Shown one piece after another: positions 50,601-62,931 of a DNA stretch of 64,000 nt; the stretch's first letter is position 1, and each line of letters starts with the position of its first letter. The stretch is from Azadirachta indica (taxonomy: Eukaryota > Streptophyta > Magnoliopsida > Sapindales > Meliaceae), in NCBI GenBank assembly GCA_022749755.1, contig CM040442.1:8778457-8842456 (forward strand). The letters run 5' to 3'. The position numbers and the translations under genes are program-made. The notes beneath the pieces were generated by a model. It made no database searches. It was not told the DNA's origin and worked only from the letters and a program-made list of their open reading frames with translations.

Positions 50601-51345
50601 ATCAGAAACAGATGACCACAACAATATCAAATTGTACATAGATGACCAGGAAATATAACCAATGGCAGAGACCTTCCTAATTACATGGCATCTCATATCA
50701 TATGGAACTCTTCCATTCTCAGAGACCTTCCTAAACCCCTAATACACTGTCTACAATGTTATGTAGTCAATCTCCCTCCATTTTCACTATTTCATCAAGA
50801 ATAAGAAATTGTTAAAGAGTCATGCTACCATTCGCGCTTTAAGTTGACCGTTAGATTGCTTTATTCAACAAAACGATCTCAACCAACAACTAAGCCAAAT
50901 AACACGTTCTCTATACAGCTTTGGGAAAGAAAAACAATATCAGAAATTATCATCCCAGCAGCACATGTAGAGTAATTAAGTAGCTTGATCATATAACAAA
51001 AACTGTTCTATTCAGTTCTTCAGAAAAGATTTCCACGATTAGCAACACTACTACGAAGGCAATACTCCAAAGAAATCGAATGAAATTAACAATTAACAAG
51101 ACATTAAATATAAAGAAATAAATGCAATGCGGAGAATGAATCAATTTCATTGCAGACAATATCAAAGCGAGTGGCATTATCGAAATTACCCTCCATCGCT
51201 TGAGAGTCTCAACGGATACGTGTTTGGCTTGTGGAATATCAAAAGGATCAGTGTTAACTCCTTCATCACCGACATCTCTGTCCTTGGTAGCACCGGCCTC
51301 CAAGTCATTCTGAGGCAGCAATCCATTAAACGACGAAGAACTCAT
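29620..51345 (-). CDS. ACA9: plasma-membrane autoinhibited Ca2+-ATPase, ACA9-like
   Basis: Thirty-three coding exons join in frame through GT-AG introns to 1080 residues (Arabidopsis ACA8/9/10 are about 1070-1086). A type IIB P-type ATPase that exports Ca2+ and is restrained by its N-terminus until calmodulin binds. Visible: calmodulin-binding N-terminus [19 protein letters not shown] (from 51); actuator TGES at 311-314; PEGL in TM4 at 441-444; phosphorylation site CSDKTGTLT with D484; nucleotide-binding KGA at 604-606; hinge TGDGTND at 788-794; N884 and D888 of TM6 ([21 protein letters not shown]). The wording [36 protein letters not shown] and IPVPKTP matches ACA9, the pollen plasma-membrane pump, better than ACA8/10. 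The C-terminus ([18 protein letters not shown]) is longer and Arg-rich. No lesion was found. Confidence 0.95.
32363..32760 (-). mobile_element. LTR-like fragment in ACA9 intron 26
   Basis: On the minus strand a purine tract (aatagaaggga) is followed by TGTTAGATACAGTC (from 32612), a TATA-like tataaaagaggcag (about 32568), and a stretch ending tttcaaca (about 32363). This order fits a polypurine tract plus 3' LTR of a copia-type element in the same orientation as ACA9. No coding remains are seen. Confidence 0.4.
36337..36580. mobile_element. hAT-like miniature element in ACA9 intron 22
   Basis: The left end is caggggcagagtcagt, and the right end tgtagctacacccttg is its diverged inverted partner. 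Both derive from the common plant end caggggcggagcca. The element is 244 bases, is flanked by ttatgaca (36329-36336) and ttatggcg (36581-36588), and has no coding frame. Six of eight flanking bases agree, as for an aged 8-bp hAT target duplication. The intron is 1641 bases. Confidence 0.7.
38715..38880. repeat. fold-back repeat, copy 5, in ACA9 intron 20
   Basis: tcttaaacccttagatcaatgc faces ttgatccaaaggtttaggaa. Inside, ctttcaaccgctgagat faces gatttaatctcaactttta. It lies in the 1460-base intron between exons 20 and 21. Confidence 0.7.
40615..40930 (-). mobile_element. possible solo LTR in ACA9 intron 18
   Basis: Read on the minus strand the segment has LTR-like order: taggaaacttgagatataac, then ggcttataaatggactttgt (TATA), then tgaaataatgaaattcctga (poly(A)-like), then a C/T-rich end. 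No internal sequence or clear target duplication was found. Confidence 0.35.
43390..46150 (+). mobile_element. decayed Ty1/copia element in ACA9 intron 11, antisense to the gene
   Basis: Intron 11 (46183-43338) is 2846 bases, the largest, and is mostly this relic. An LTR-like end (tatatatagattgtactctt ... tatctctcggtttctt) leads to a (CT)n run and tggtattgaagtagagc at 43584-43600, a decayed tRNA-Met-type primer-binding site. Plus-strand frames then read integrase remnants at about 45015-45350: [23 protein letters not shown] and [19 protein letters not shown], followed by [17 protein letters not shown] 3' LTR-like segment, tgttagaattcaaattagac to ttttctttaaca, spans 45928-46150. Stops and shifts are frequent. 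Confidence 0.7.
43549..43584. repeat. (CT)n microsatellite
   Basis: A run of CT dinucleotides with one C-rich interruption (ccccc), directly before the copia primer-binding-like site. Confidence 0.9.
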
Positions 51346-52600
51346 TGTCGTTTTGTTATTTTGACAATCGTATCCCCGTCCTTCCGTTGTCTGCTACACA
51401 CAAATGGGAGCCTTATACTCGATTCAGTGAACAGCATTAACAAATTAACAAACAAAATGAACGAACGAGCAACCAAAAGTCAAGAACAAAATCGAAAACA
51501 GAACAGGAGATGAGAATGCGGAATAACCGGATGATTTTATTAGCATTTGTTTGAAAAACTGCAATAACAGAAAACGTGTTAGAAATTAGTGACGTATAGA
51601 AAATCAAATTTGAATCTGAATAAAAATATGAATATTGATTAAAAGAAAATTCGAATTTTACCGAAGAAATTTCGTTTAGTTTCTAACTGAAGCAGGGGAG
51701 GAGCCAGAGTCAAATGATGGAGTGGTAATTCCATGTGGAATATAAAAGGCAAAGTGGAAGTTTCGAAGAAGTTTCCCGCCTGTGAATTGTCCCTTCAGCC
51801 CCTGTACTTTTCTTAATCAATAAAAGATAATAACATTTTTGACACTTCAATTTGCTAAATTTTAACTTTAGTCCATTTAAATGAGTACATCTATTCATGT
51901 AAATGAACCGTATTCATGTCATATTATTAGTAAGTATAATAAAATTTTCAGTCAACACAAATTTGATTTATTTATTAAACATGTCAAAAATTCAATTATA
52001 GATACGACTTTTTTATTAAATAAGTGACACAAATATAATTTATTTAGACATAATTAATAAATGAGTAAATTATTCATGTCAAAACATGATTTATTTAAAC
52101 ATAATTTTTTAATTTTATTGGTATTTTTTAGTAAGGTAATGAAAATATTTTTTTTTATTTTAAATATTTTATAGATATAATATGAATTAATAATAATTTT
52201 AAATGTATCATAAATATATTTTAAACGAATAAACAAGTCAAAAAAATCAAATACGACTATAATATAGTTATTATTCATATGAAAACCTATTTATTATGTT
52301 AAATTATGAAAACTGACAAGCATTATAAGAAAACAAAAGATAAGGATTAAATTATTAAATTGACCAAATTGTGTTCTTATGTATTATTACTTTAAAATTT
52401 GAGGACGAACTGTAATATTCTTTTAAGTATTATAAAAAATATAAAATATAAATTCCATTTACATCATAGTTATGTAGTATTTAAAAGAAAAATATATAGA
52501 GTTACAACATGTTTTTGAACTGATGTTTTTTGAACTAATGTTTAAATAAAAGGATTCAAATATTTAAGAAAGACTTATTTTTTAATTTATATATAAAAAT
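51346..52600. other. ACA9 promoter side and spacer
   Basis: The first 350 bases hold the ACA9 5' UTR and probable transcription start (minus strand), with less AT-rich sequence up to about 51800. No other gene is seen. The rest is AT-rich DNA. Confidence 0.5.
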
Positions 52601-52940
52601 TAGCCAAAAATTTATTAATGTAATTAAACTAAAATTTTAATTTAAATATGAATAATCAAATATCTAATTGAATTAAATATTTTATTTGTCAATAATATAT
52701 TTACTTTATTACATAATATTTATATATGTCAATAATTTAATATATAAGTTTCAAAATTTTAAAGCATATATATATATGTTAACATGTCAATTTTAGATTT
52801 GTTTACTTTTATAAAAATAAATAACTTAATATTTATATTCAAACATTTAAAGTAAAAAAATAAATAAATATATCAATTAAATTAAAATTTCAATCAATTC
52901 AGATATTAAACAAAAAAAAACAATTACCTTAATTTAAGTC
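52600..52940. repeat. dispersed AT-rich repeat, copy 2
   Basis: It shares aataacttaatatttatatt and a caaacatttaaagtaaaaa-like word in the same order with 22740-23060 and 60950-61240. Confidence 0.6.
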
Positions 52941-53609
52941 ATTAAGTCACGTTAGAAGGAAGACTTAGAGATGTGAGAAACAATGGGAACCCATGAGTTG
53001 TATAGTTTCTATTTTTGACAAACGTATTGAATAATTGTTATTCATCCCTCATAATCCAAAGATTCCTTTGTCAATAATTTGAATAATTTGCGAATTGAGA
53101 CAATTTTACTGTTTTTAAACATAAGTTTAAATAATAATTTTAAACATTATATTAAATTTATATTTCTGGTCAATTCTAAGGTGAGTAAGATTCGAATCCT
53201 AGATGTCAAAATTTATTGCACTATACTAATTAGTTCAATTTACTAGCATCCTTAGTTATGACACAATCTATAATAATTATACTTTATCTATTTTCTCCAA
53301 AAAAAAAATGTACAACCCTTTATAATTTTAGTCAAATTTACATTTTAATTCTACTAGTTTTTAAAATAATCACATAAATCTTGTTAGTTTGTTTAATACA
53401 TAAGTTTAGATAAAAATAAGAATAATTTGATACATTTAATTCTTAAAATGATTATGATTAAGAGAAAATTATACTAATAGCAACTTAAAAAACAAATAAA
53501 CAATCTAAACTAACGAAAAAAAAATTTAACAAATCGAATATTTTTGAGATAAGCGACATTAAATTATTTATTTACCAAATTTTAGAATGGGGACGGATCA
53601 ACAGCTTCT

Positions 53610-53790
53610 AAGAATTACACATATTTTTATATCATTTATAAACTATTAGATATTTGTACTTTTAATAGTTGAAATTAAATTTAATACTTATAATTAATGT
53701 ATTATAATTAATATACGTATTAGATTCAATCTCAACTGTCAGTAGTTTATAAACCTAATAGTTTATAATCGATGTAAAAATTATTTTTTA
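53610..53790. repeat. fold-back repeat, copy 6
   Basis: tttatatcatttataaacta faces aatagtttataatcgatgta. Inside, acttttaatagttgaaatta faces gattcaatctcaactgtcag. Confidence 0.75.
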
Positions 53791-53879
53791 TCATATTTTA
53801 GAAATGCATGTCATTTTCTTTATTATTCTTTTGTACTTTAATTATATTCATATTAAAAACGGAAAGGATAAGAGTCTCA

Positions 53880-54045
53880 TATTTTTATAAATATATTTGT
53901 GTTCATTTATAAACCGTTAGATTTATGTATTTTTAACAGTTAAAATTGAATCTGATACGTATAATTAATACATAATTAATTATGTAAATATAAATTTAAT
54001 AGTACACAAATTATATAAATATATGTATAAAATTATAAGATTCTC
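53880..54045. repeat. fold-back repeat, copy 7
   Basis: The left arm (catttataaaccgttagatt, ttttaacagttaaaattgaa) is clear. The right arm is eroded but ends atatatgtataaaattataa, inverted to the start catatttttataaatatatt. Confidence 0.65.
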
Positions 54046-56649
54046 GATACTTCTCTCGATAAAAAATGGTATAAATAATTTATAAGCGTAGAAATACTCA
54101 AATCTAAGCGCAAATCATTGAATGAATAGTGAAATGCGCGTGCTGGACTTAAAAATGTTGCTTAACAAACCTGAATTGGTGCGATCTTTGCTGTATGAGA
54201 ATGACTCAATTCAATTATTATTATTTTTGTCTTTTGCCAGTTCAAACAAAACCCTAAAATACAAAAGCTTGTGTCTATTGTTCCTAAATTTTTCCACATA
54301 TCACTCCACCGTCAAATTAGTTGTCAATCACGAGAACTGAATTCATGTATTATGACTGTTAACTGATTTAAAATAAAATTATGAATTATGAAATTAATAA
54401 AATATTTTATTTAAATAAAAAAATTATAAATGAATAATATAAAATTATTAAATCCCTTTTTCAAGATTGGACCACATAAAAAAAAATTTTATCCTTAGCC
54501 AAACATAAAAAATTAGACAAAAAGATATCCCTCCAACCACATTAACAAAAATATAGTATTTTTAGTCTCCATAATTTTGAACACGATAAATTCAAAACTT
54601 CTATTTATTATACATTCAAAATCCTAATTTCTAATTAAAAATCAACTTTCGAGCATGTTCAATATACTGTTACGAGTTAAATCATATTAAAAAATATATG
54701 TTTATTTTGAGCACAAACTCTTTACACTTAAACTAGTAATCATTTTGAATACAAACTAAAACTAACACTTGCTTGCAAAGTGTGAATTTTTAAATTTGAA
54801 CTCCAAAATGACGGTAGGAGGGTATTTTCGTCCAAATACTTGATATTTGATTAAAAGTAAAAAAAAATTCTATGCAGCAGTTTATGAAAATTTGGTTTAC
54901 ATAGAGGTTTAAAAGAGACAGTCCCCCACTTTTTATTCTTAACAACGACATTTTCATAATTTTTCAATGTACTATTTTAAACCTGGAGCGTATAATTTGG
55001 GAAGAAATTAGATTTATTTAATTTTTTTCAATATTTTAAAAAAAATTTAAAAATTTTATTGAAGGAACTCACGAGACAAGACATGATGAGATGAATGTCC
55101 ACAAATGTAAGTGGTTTTGTACGTGGAGGCAGACACAGAAATATAAATTCAGGCGTGTAGATTATGGTAAAAATCATTTTCTATTTTACTTAAATAACAT
55201 TTTAGTTCCTAAATTTTCTCAAAACAATACATGAAGATATATTTTTAATATTTTTTTACAAATAGATCCCTGAATTTATATTTCTGTAATTTTAAGATTT
55301 ATACAGTCTTATTTGGACTAAATTGTTAAAATATTTCAAACTGTGATGTTGTTTGTTGTTTTAGGAAAATTCAGGGATGGAATAATATTAGTTTCTTTGT
55401 TTTATTTTATACGTTTTGTAATTTTTTCTTTTTTTTTTATTTATTAATGTCCAATTGTCCATTTTGTGTTTTATGGTGTGCATGTTGGTTATATTATTTT
55501 TAAAAAAAGTTAGAAACTATGATCCGAGTAAATCTCTTCGGTCATAAATATATATTTTAAATTATAAATTGTGATAAATCAAAATATAATAATAAAAACA
55601 ACTATCTTGAGAAACATATACATTTTATTTCACATGTGTGACATTAACTTTTAACAACAAATTTTTTAACAAAAATTTTAAATATCATATTAATAGCTTT
55701 TATTGAAACTCCATTTCATAATAGTTTCTATCAAACTCCCATCGTTGATATTAGAATTTTCTTCGATGTATGTGAGAGACAGATTTCTGAACCATAATAA
55801 TTTTTATCTAAGTATTCACTCTCAATAAATTTATGATATATTAATATATATTATGAATAGATGTAGATTGTGTATGTAATATGTAATATTAAAAGAAAAT
55901 TAAATTTATGTTGGATAAACTTTAGGGTCGGCAAAATACTTGGCCCCATTGCCATAACCTCACATGTGTTAAAGATGTCTAAAAGTCCACAAAAGAAAAA
56001 CATCACACGTTATAAGATGTAAAACATGTCCAACTTATTTGGGAAGCTTACTTCTTATGCTGAATATCGAAGCTACCGACCACTTTGCCGTCAAATGGTC
56101 GGCAACTTATAATATTATTGTCGAAATTTGATATTTCTTTCAGGGATAATTTTTAAGAGAGAGATTAAAATACTTTCGATCAATTTTAACTCAATTATCG
56201 AGTGATATCATTACACTTATGCACTAAAACTTTAGAAATATGACAACAAATTTTATTTCATATATTGTAAATTTATAATTAATTTGAAAATGTAAAATAT
56301 ATTTAGTTACAGTTTCATCTTCTTAATGTTGGAATTGTAATAATTTATTCCCAGATTTTTGTATTTTAATATTTTATGCCTACTTTTTAAATTTGGTTTA
56401 GACTTTGGCCTCTCCAACTTTACTATTTTCACGTTTTGCCACTCAAATGTTTAGTATTTTGCTCTAGGAATGACATGTTGGAACAAAAATATTCTAGACT
56501 ATTTTGGAATTTTGAATCATTCAATTACAAAATTGAGAAAGGAAAAGCATCAAACTTTACTTCGCTTCCAAGAAAACAAGTGAAAGAAAGCGTAAATATA
56601 AATAAATAAAATAGTGAATTCAATTAAAATAAAGAAAAAAATCTGTAAT

Positions 56650-56870
56650 CTCATATTTTTACACATATGTTAATACTTATTTATAAATTGTTAGATATAT
56701 GCAATTTTAAAGATTAAGATTAAATCTAACATATACGTCCATTATGATACATTAAATATACATTAATTATATATATCAGATTCAATTTTTAACTATTAAA
56801 AGTGCATAAATTTAATAATTTACAAATGATATAAATATATATATAAAAATATATAACTGCCAATCTGTCC
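56650..56870. repeat. fold-back repeat, copy 8
   Basis: ctcatatttttacacatatg faces atatatatataaaaatatat. Inside, ttataaattgttagatata faces aaatttaataatttacaaat, and the family words around gattaagattaaatct and gattcaatttttaacta are present. Confidence 0.7.
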
Positions 56871-57282
56871 CAATAGAATATATAGATATATTAATATAAG
56901 AATAACGTTAATAATACAAACTGATGTAATATTATGGTATTGGTTAATAAAAATATAAAAGTAATGTAATTAATTACATTAAATAGCATGAACCTTATAA
57001 GTATGAATTATGGAGAGTTTGTATGTCTAAATACAATTAAGGATTGATCATGTAAATGAATAATGCGAACCCTTAATTATATCTTTAATCGTGAGATCAT
57101 GTATATGTTAGCGTCAATTAACAAATTATTTTTTCTTCTTTTTTTAATCTCCTAATTTTAAGTATTTTATATTATCTCTCCTAAAACCTTTTTACCTAGA
57201 AAGAATATGGAAAAAGTACGTTCACCCTGAAACAAGTAAATTAGAGAGACGATGAAGTTTGGTAAAAGCGAAGAATAGCAAA

Positions 57283-57488
57283 AATACTATAATAATGTTG
57301 TTTATCCCTAATCTTTAAGAAAATAATAAATTAAAAATATAAGTTATTCAATTTCAACAATTTAGTCCTCGTTCTTTTATCTTTTGCCCTATTTCAATGT
57401 ATCAAGGACTAAATTTTTAAAATTAAATAAACTTATCCTGATTTATTATTTCATTAAGATTTAGGGACAAAAACATTACTATTCAACA
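57283..57488. mobile_element. TIR miniature element, family of 29120-29470
   Basis: The left end aatactataataatgttgtt followed by tatccctaatctttaagaaa is mirrored by the right end tttcattaagatttagggac followed by aaaaacattactattcaaca. It is about 205 bases with no coding frame. Confidence 0.6.
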
Positions 57489-57529
57489 TAAAATATACTT
57501 ATCAATCAAAAAACAATTTTAGATTGATA

Positions 57530-58780
57530 GACGCAAAGAAAATGTAACAAAGAAGAAAGTGCAAAGTAGTTGCGTGTGTGATTTAGCATGCAATAATGCT
57601 TCTTTTTTCTTGGTACGACTCTTTGGAGTCATATGGAGAAATTATTATGGAGGAAATCTTATATTAAATTATTTGGTGTAAATTAGTCAATTAATTTATA
57701 ACAAATGCTGTTGTTGATAATCAACTTTTAAAATTTAAATTGATGATAAAGACAATTGTACAAAAATAAAGCGATATGATTTTAAAATATTTTAAATTAT
57801 GCTAATTATGGATAAATTATGAGTTTTTTGGTAAAATAATGAATAAAGATACACTTTAATCGTTTGTAATGGATTGACTTTTGGCCTTAATTATTGTTTC
57901 ATCTTCGTTGGGGACCAATTCGTTACAAATAGTAATATTCAGGGATCTACCTGTTAATAATCTAGTTTAAATTTTTACAAATGACTGACCAAAACTACTT
58001 ATGAAAGATATGATTAGTCAACAACATCAACTTCTTATTATAATTAATCTAATTTCTTCAATATCATTATAAATATTATTATCATGAGACATAACAATAT
58101 AATTATTTATATTTTTTTTTATGGGCGTAACTCATGTGAATGCTCCCAAACTATTATAAACTTCTCAGTTCTATCTAAAACATTTAAAAAAATATATTTG
58201 TATTTTCTAATTTAATATTTATAGTCCTAATTAATATTGCTACATGGGTCATAAGCAATCCCTAAGTAGTGAAGTTACTTTTATAACTTGTAAAATAACT
58301 AATTATCTTGTATCATTGCCCAAGTGATAAAAACTACATCACCACTTAAAACCTTGTATTATTTTTCTCTAATTATTTCAAAAAGTTGTCAATATTTACA
58401 CTTTCTAAGTGTAAACTTCACTTGAAAACAACGTGTAATTAGAATAAAGATAAGGTGGTAGAAATTTTGGCAAAGTGATCAAAGAATAGAAAAAATATAA
58501 GGATAACTTGTCAATCACTCAACAATTGAGATTTGATGAAACAAAGAAAATGTAATTACAAAGTGAAAGTGTAGTGGCTTGTGATTCAAAGGGCATGAAG
58601 ATTTCTTTTTCTTTTCTTTTTTTTTTTTTCTAATTCTTGACTATTTACAGTTTCAATTCATATGCTTTTTGTAGTCTTTTACCTTTGAGGTTTTGTGAAA
58701 CAAAGAAATTCTAGCCGAGTGAAAAGGGCAGTGGATTGTGATTCGACGCGCAATAAAAGTTTGTTTCTTCTTTAAGAAGG
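57530..58780. repeat. three diverged copies of an 85-base word
   Basis: Copies at about 57530-57620, 58537-58620 and 58697-58780 share the pattern aacaaagaaa..., agtg(a)aaag, ttgtgatt..., gcaataa/gcatgaag and a closing T/C-rich ttctttttctt. The copies are dispersed over 1.25 kb and contain no shared open frame. Confidence 0.6.
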
Positions 58781-58814
58781 ATAGAAAAAAATGTTTTACA
58801 AAAGATTCTATAAA

Positions 58815-58950
58815 GTCTTAAATGAGACGAAATATAATACTATTCGTAAATTTATACAATAGGTTTTAGATGAGATAAAATATAATATTATTCATAATTT
58901 CGTTTTAGATGAGATGAAATATAATATCATTCGTAAATTTATTTAATAAG
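58815..58950. repeat. tandem repeat, about 40-49 bases x 3
   Basis: Three head-to-tail units of gatgagatgaaatataatat followed by (a/t)attcgtaaattta and a variable end. Confidence 0.8.
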
Positions 58951-59851
58951 CTTTAATCATAATTATAATGAGAGGCGAAAATTAAAATGTATAACATATT
59001 TTTATTATATGATCTTATTGCAATTATTCTTTCATTTTTTTAGATTGATTATTTGCTTTTAACAAGTTACTTTTATTAATTAAGAGAAAAACTTAGGCCA
59101 GAAGTTTTTAATAAAACTATTTAATAAAGATACGTTATACATTTTAAATTTTCTTGCTCATCAAAATTATTAGATTGGCATATAGTAGGCTAATCTTATT
59201 TAAAAATTTGTCCTTAAACTTTATTATTATAGTGAACAACCAATTGATTCATAAGTATTACCACTTATCAACATTTTAAAATGAAATTATTAAAGAAGAC
59301 ATATAAAAATAAATAAACAAAATAACATATTTTAAAATAAGCATCATTACGTATACACAACTTACTCTAAAAGTTAAAAAATAAACAAATTAAAGCAATA
59401 ATTGAGAGTAAAAATTTATATTTTTACTTATATCAAGTGAATTTTTATATGTATAATTTTACTTTTTAAAAGTTTTGTCAACTTACAAACACTTGTGAGA
59501 AATTGATTGGCTGATTACACCACTTCACTATCTGACAAAAATATGTAAGCAACTGATTGGTTGGTCACACTACAGCACTTCTGGAAATAATATAAACGAA
59601 TCTCATATAAAATTTTCTTAAGACAATTTTCTAATTTTATAATTAATTTGTAACTTGTAAGTGTCATTGATATAGATATATATTAGTTTTTAAAATAATT
59701 AAAAAAGTAACACAATAAGATAAAGCTAGAATTAACTTTTGAAGAGGGTTACATCGAAATAGAGTTAACAACTATGGAAAACGATTAATACGTGGTTTTA
59801 TTTCATGAAAATAACATATATCATAAAATTATTGTATATCAATTTTTTATT

Positions 59852-60300
59852 GGGATAATACTATTTTCATTCCTTAAGTTTAAAATAATAACTAACTATG
59901 AGATAATATTTTCAAATATAACAATTTAGTCCTTATTCTTTCTTTTAATGTTCCTTAACAAATAACTAAGCATCACTATATATCGTGGACTAAATATCAG
60001 AAATACAAAAATTATGTCGTAATCTATTATTCTACCAAGGAATAGGAACTTGAGTGTTATTATTCCGTCCAAGATTAGAGTAATATTTTATTTCTATCCC
60101 TAAACTTTGCCAAATTAATAAAATAGACATATTTTAAGAATTGTAACAATCAGTTCCTAACTTAGTAACTTCAATAATTTTTATTTCAATATAGATCGTT
60201 GCTACTTATAACTTACAAGAGAGTAAAATGGTTAAAATTGAAAATATTATGCCATAATTTGTTATTTTACTAAGTTGAGGGACAAAAAGTGTTTTTATCC
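59852..60300. mobile_element. two adjacent TIR miniature elements
   Basis: The first (59852 to about 60066) starts tgggataatactattttcat and ends with the inverted form (aacttgagtgttattattcc). The second (about 60078-60300) starts tagagtaatattttatttct followed by atccctaaactttg, and ends aagttgagggacaaaaagtg followed by tttttatcc. Both belong to the family at 29120 and 57283. Confidence 0.6.
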
Positions 60301-60949
60301 TATATATAAATTATAATTAATGTATGGATTATTTGTCATTTTATTTGATTATTTAGGTGATAATGTTAAGTGATGACATTTTCAACAGCACTAATCAAAG
60401 AATTAGGTATTTAAAATTTAAATTGTGGGTGACCAGTATGAAAAGCACTTTGAAAAGTGCTTCCACCTTCGCTTATAAGCACTTCCAATAGTCCTAAGCA
60501 CAAATATATATATATATATAACCGAAAGGAAGAATTTAAAAAAAAATGAAATTTATTATCACCGACGGCTGAGAAAATGAAAACAAAATGATCTCATTCT
60601 CAGGCGTATATTAAGGGTTCAGCAGACTTAAGAGTATTTTGAAAAAGAGTTTACCTAAACTTGAAAACGACGTCATTTTTCCGCCTCTACTTCTCTGGAT
60701 TTTAGTGGTTTTTTTAATTAAATTATGAATAAAATTATTACGATAAAAACTACTAAAATTTTAACTTAACCGAATATTTAATTGAATTAATTATTTTATT
60801 TTATAATAATATTTTTTTTTTATTAGTTTATTTATTCACATTTACATTTTAAATTATATTTAACATTTTGTTTTTTGTTGTGTTTATCGATCTTTTAAGT
60901 ACTTAGAACAATGTTACGACGTAATTTATATTTTTCTCTAACTCTTATG

Positions 60950-61240
60950 TGATTAATTCATCATACATCCTATAAAAAATAATTTATATATTAATATAAA
61001 TTATTAACATAATTAAAATTATTATAAAAATATAAGTATAAATATATGTAATACTTTAAAAGAGTATATAAATCAAAACTCAAAATATACATTTTCATAT
61101 TTTTTATATTTTAAAAACAAAGAACTTAATACTTATAATAATAAATTTAATAAAAATAAATATATTATTTAAAATTTTGATTTAAGTTAAATTTTAATTT
61201 TAGTTACGTTCAAATTTCAAACAAAAGAAACCTACCTTAA
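60950..61240. repeat. dispersed AT-rich repeat, copy 3
   Basis: It shares aagtataaatatatgtaata and aaaaacaaagaacttaatac in the same order with the copies at 22740 and 52600. Confidence 0.6.
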
Positions 61241-62931
61241 AATGTGTTTGGTAGAACTTTAAAATATTATATTTCATTGAAAAGTATAGTTAATAAATAT
61301 GTCAATTAGATTGAAATGTCAACGAAATTTGTATTTTAGTTACTTTTAGATTACGTATAAAAACTAAACATTACTATAGTTATATATGCACTTAATTTGT
61401 AACATTTAAAATTTGAATTATTTTATATAAAATTTAAAAATTCTACCCAAAATTTGAAATTTAAAATTTAAAAATTTAAAATGAATCAAATATTCCAAGA
61501 AATTTGTGATATAGACATGTTGAAATCGTGAAACGCGCCGGCCCACTAACCATCGAAAGTCACGACGCGTTATTCGTTCACTCTTTTTTTTTTTTTTTTT
61601 TCATGTTAATGTTTTTCTTATTACCTTGCTATATTTTCCAAAGAATATATGAGAAATTCAATGCTTATGGAGTTTATTTTTCTATAAATTAATTATTCTT
61701 CTTAGACTTGAGAACAAAGCAAAGAAAAAGGAGAATAAATTTAGCTTTTTTTCTTTAAAATGAAAAAAACAAGTTATGTGAATAAAGTTCATGTGATCAT
61801 ATTCCATAACGCATGTGAAAGGAGTCTTTGTCTACATTCTTTGTATAATTTATATCATATTTTAATTTTTTTTTGGTTTAAAAAAAAAAGTTAGGCAAAA
61901 CCCAAATTATATTAAGTCTCCATTATTTTCCCTGCATAATGTTTTGAAATCGGATAATAGACAAGTGGATCCCATGACATCTTCGGCCAGCCCTCAAGGG
62001 TAATCACATTTTAATTTCATCAACAAGTTTTATCACTAATTTCTTCTTTTCTTTTTGATAAATAACAAATATATATTAATTACGAAAAAAAAAGTACGAA
62101 TAGATATTAGCGGAATGAATTTTCATTAAAATTGCGATAAAAATATAGTTAGATAATCTTCTAACATTTTCATTCAAATATATTTTAAGGGATATTTGGT
62201 ATTAAAGAATAATGGTTTTGAATTCACAATTGCCACAAAATAAGAGTGTCAAGATGTTAAACATTAGCATAAAGAATTAATAAATTTTACTTAACGCTGG
62301 TTGGTATTATCAAATATTTTTTAATTTTAGTTTCAAAACCTTGCAAAAATACTACAATTATGTAAGAAATTCGCTGTTACATGCAAAACTAAAAAAATTA
62401 TTTGATAAAAAAAAATTTTAGTGACGTCTTTTCTAACAATTGTCATTTGTTAATTTAAAATTATCATACCTCAATAATAAGTGAAGTTTTGGTAGATTTT
62501 GCAATTCCTTATATAATTTTATTTAATAACTTTAATCAATTGAAAATAATTTAATTAACCATTTTTCTTACACGAAGAGAAAGAATTGAAATAGGGCGAA
62601 GTTACATTAGAGTCTAAAGTGACTTTGAACCCACCCTAAAAATACTGTTTAAAGAATAACAATTGTTTTGGTGTTCAATTCTGTTAGAATAAATTCTTAG
62701 GTTTTAACTCCTACAAGTTTTGAATTTTATACATTTTAACACCCAAAATTAAAATTCTAAATCCACAACGAGTTAAAAGAAAACTACTAAGCTATGAGAA
62801 TGTTAATTGCTACTAGAAAATTATAAATAAAAAATTAATAAAGTAATATTAAAAGTTAGGTGAATACAATGAATAGTTGTAAGAATCATTGTAATGTATC
62901 TCTAAGCACAAAAGTTAAGGAATAATTTTTA

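Larger units (their letters stand above)
29620..51345 (-). other. ACA9: exon map of the ACA9 gene
   Basis: Coding exons in order of transcription: 51345-51190, 50484-50368, 50275-50236, 48880-48771, 48681-48550, 48452-48363, 47442-47373, 46729-46659, 46567-46484, 46408-46331, 46255-46184, 43337-43254, 43165-43083, 42998-42890, 42819-42764, 42651-42609, 42495-42412, 41653-41516, 40221-40156, 40070-39972, 38511-38404, 37193-37026, 35384-35325, 35118-34954, 34801-34685, 33488-33390, 32170-32033, 31506-31406, 30663-30618, 30506-30372, 30145-30038, 29952-29861, 29743-29620. All joins keep frame, and the lengths sum to 1080 codons plus TGA (29622-29620). Most introns are phase 0, and seven of the 33 exons are shorter than 70 bases. 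A 5' UTR intron is possible: ttttctgttattgcag (about 51555) and gtgtgtag (about 51400) are acceptor-like on the minus strand. Confidence 0.9.
52941..57280. other. gene-poor AT-rich DNA
   Basis: No gene is supported. A 72-codon frame at 54122-54340 has no recognisable domain. Fold-back repeats lie at 53610-54045 and 56650-56870. About 55165-55395 has ends (attttagttcctaaattttc and its inverse gaaaattcagggatgg) resembling the TIR family at 29120. Confidence 0.5.
58951..62930. other. gene-poor AT-rich DNA
   Basis: No gene is supported. It holds two adjacent TIR elements (59852-60300), a dispersed repeat (60950-61240), a short GC-rich stretch at 61529-61573 (cgtgaaacgcgccggcccac) without a frame, and a poly(T) run at about 61584-61600. 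Confidence 0.5.

Noticed and set aside
53170..53260. Box B-like word gattcgaatcc suggesting a tRNA or SINE
   Set aside because: No acceptor stem or box A in the right orientation, so neither a tRNA nor a clear SINE can be supported.
54122..54340. 72-codon open frame on the plus strand
   Set aside because: No recognisable domain, no supporting splice or promoter signals, and low-complexity Leu-rich content expected from AT-rich DNA.
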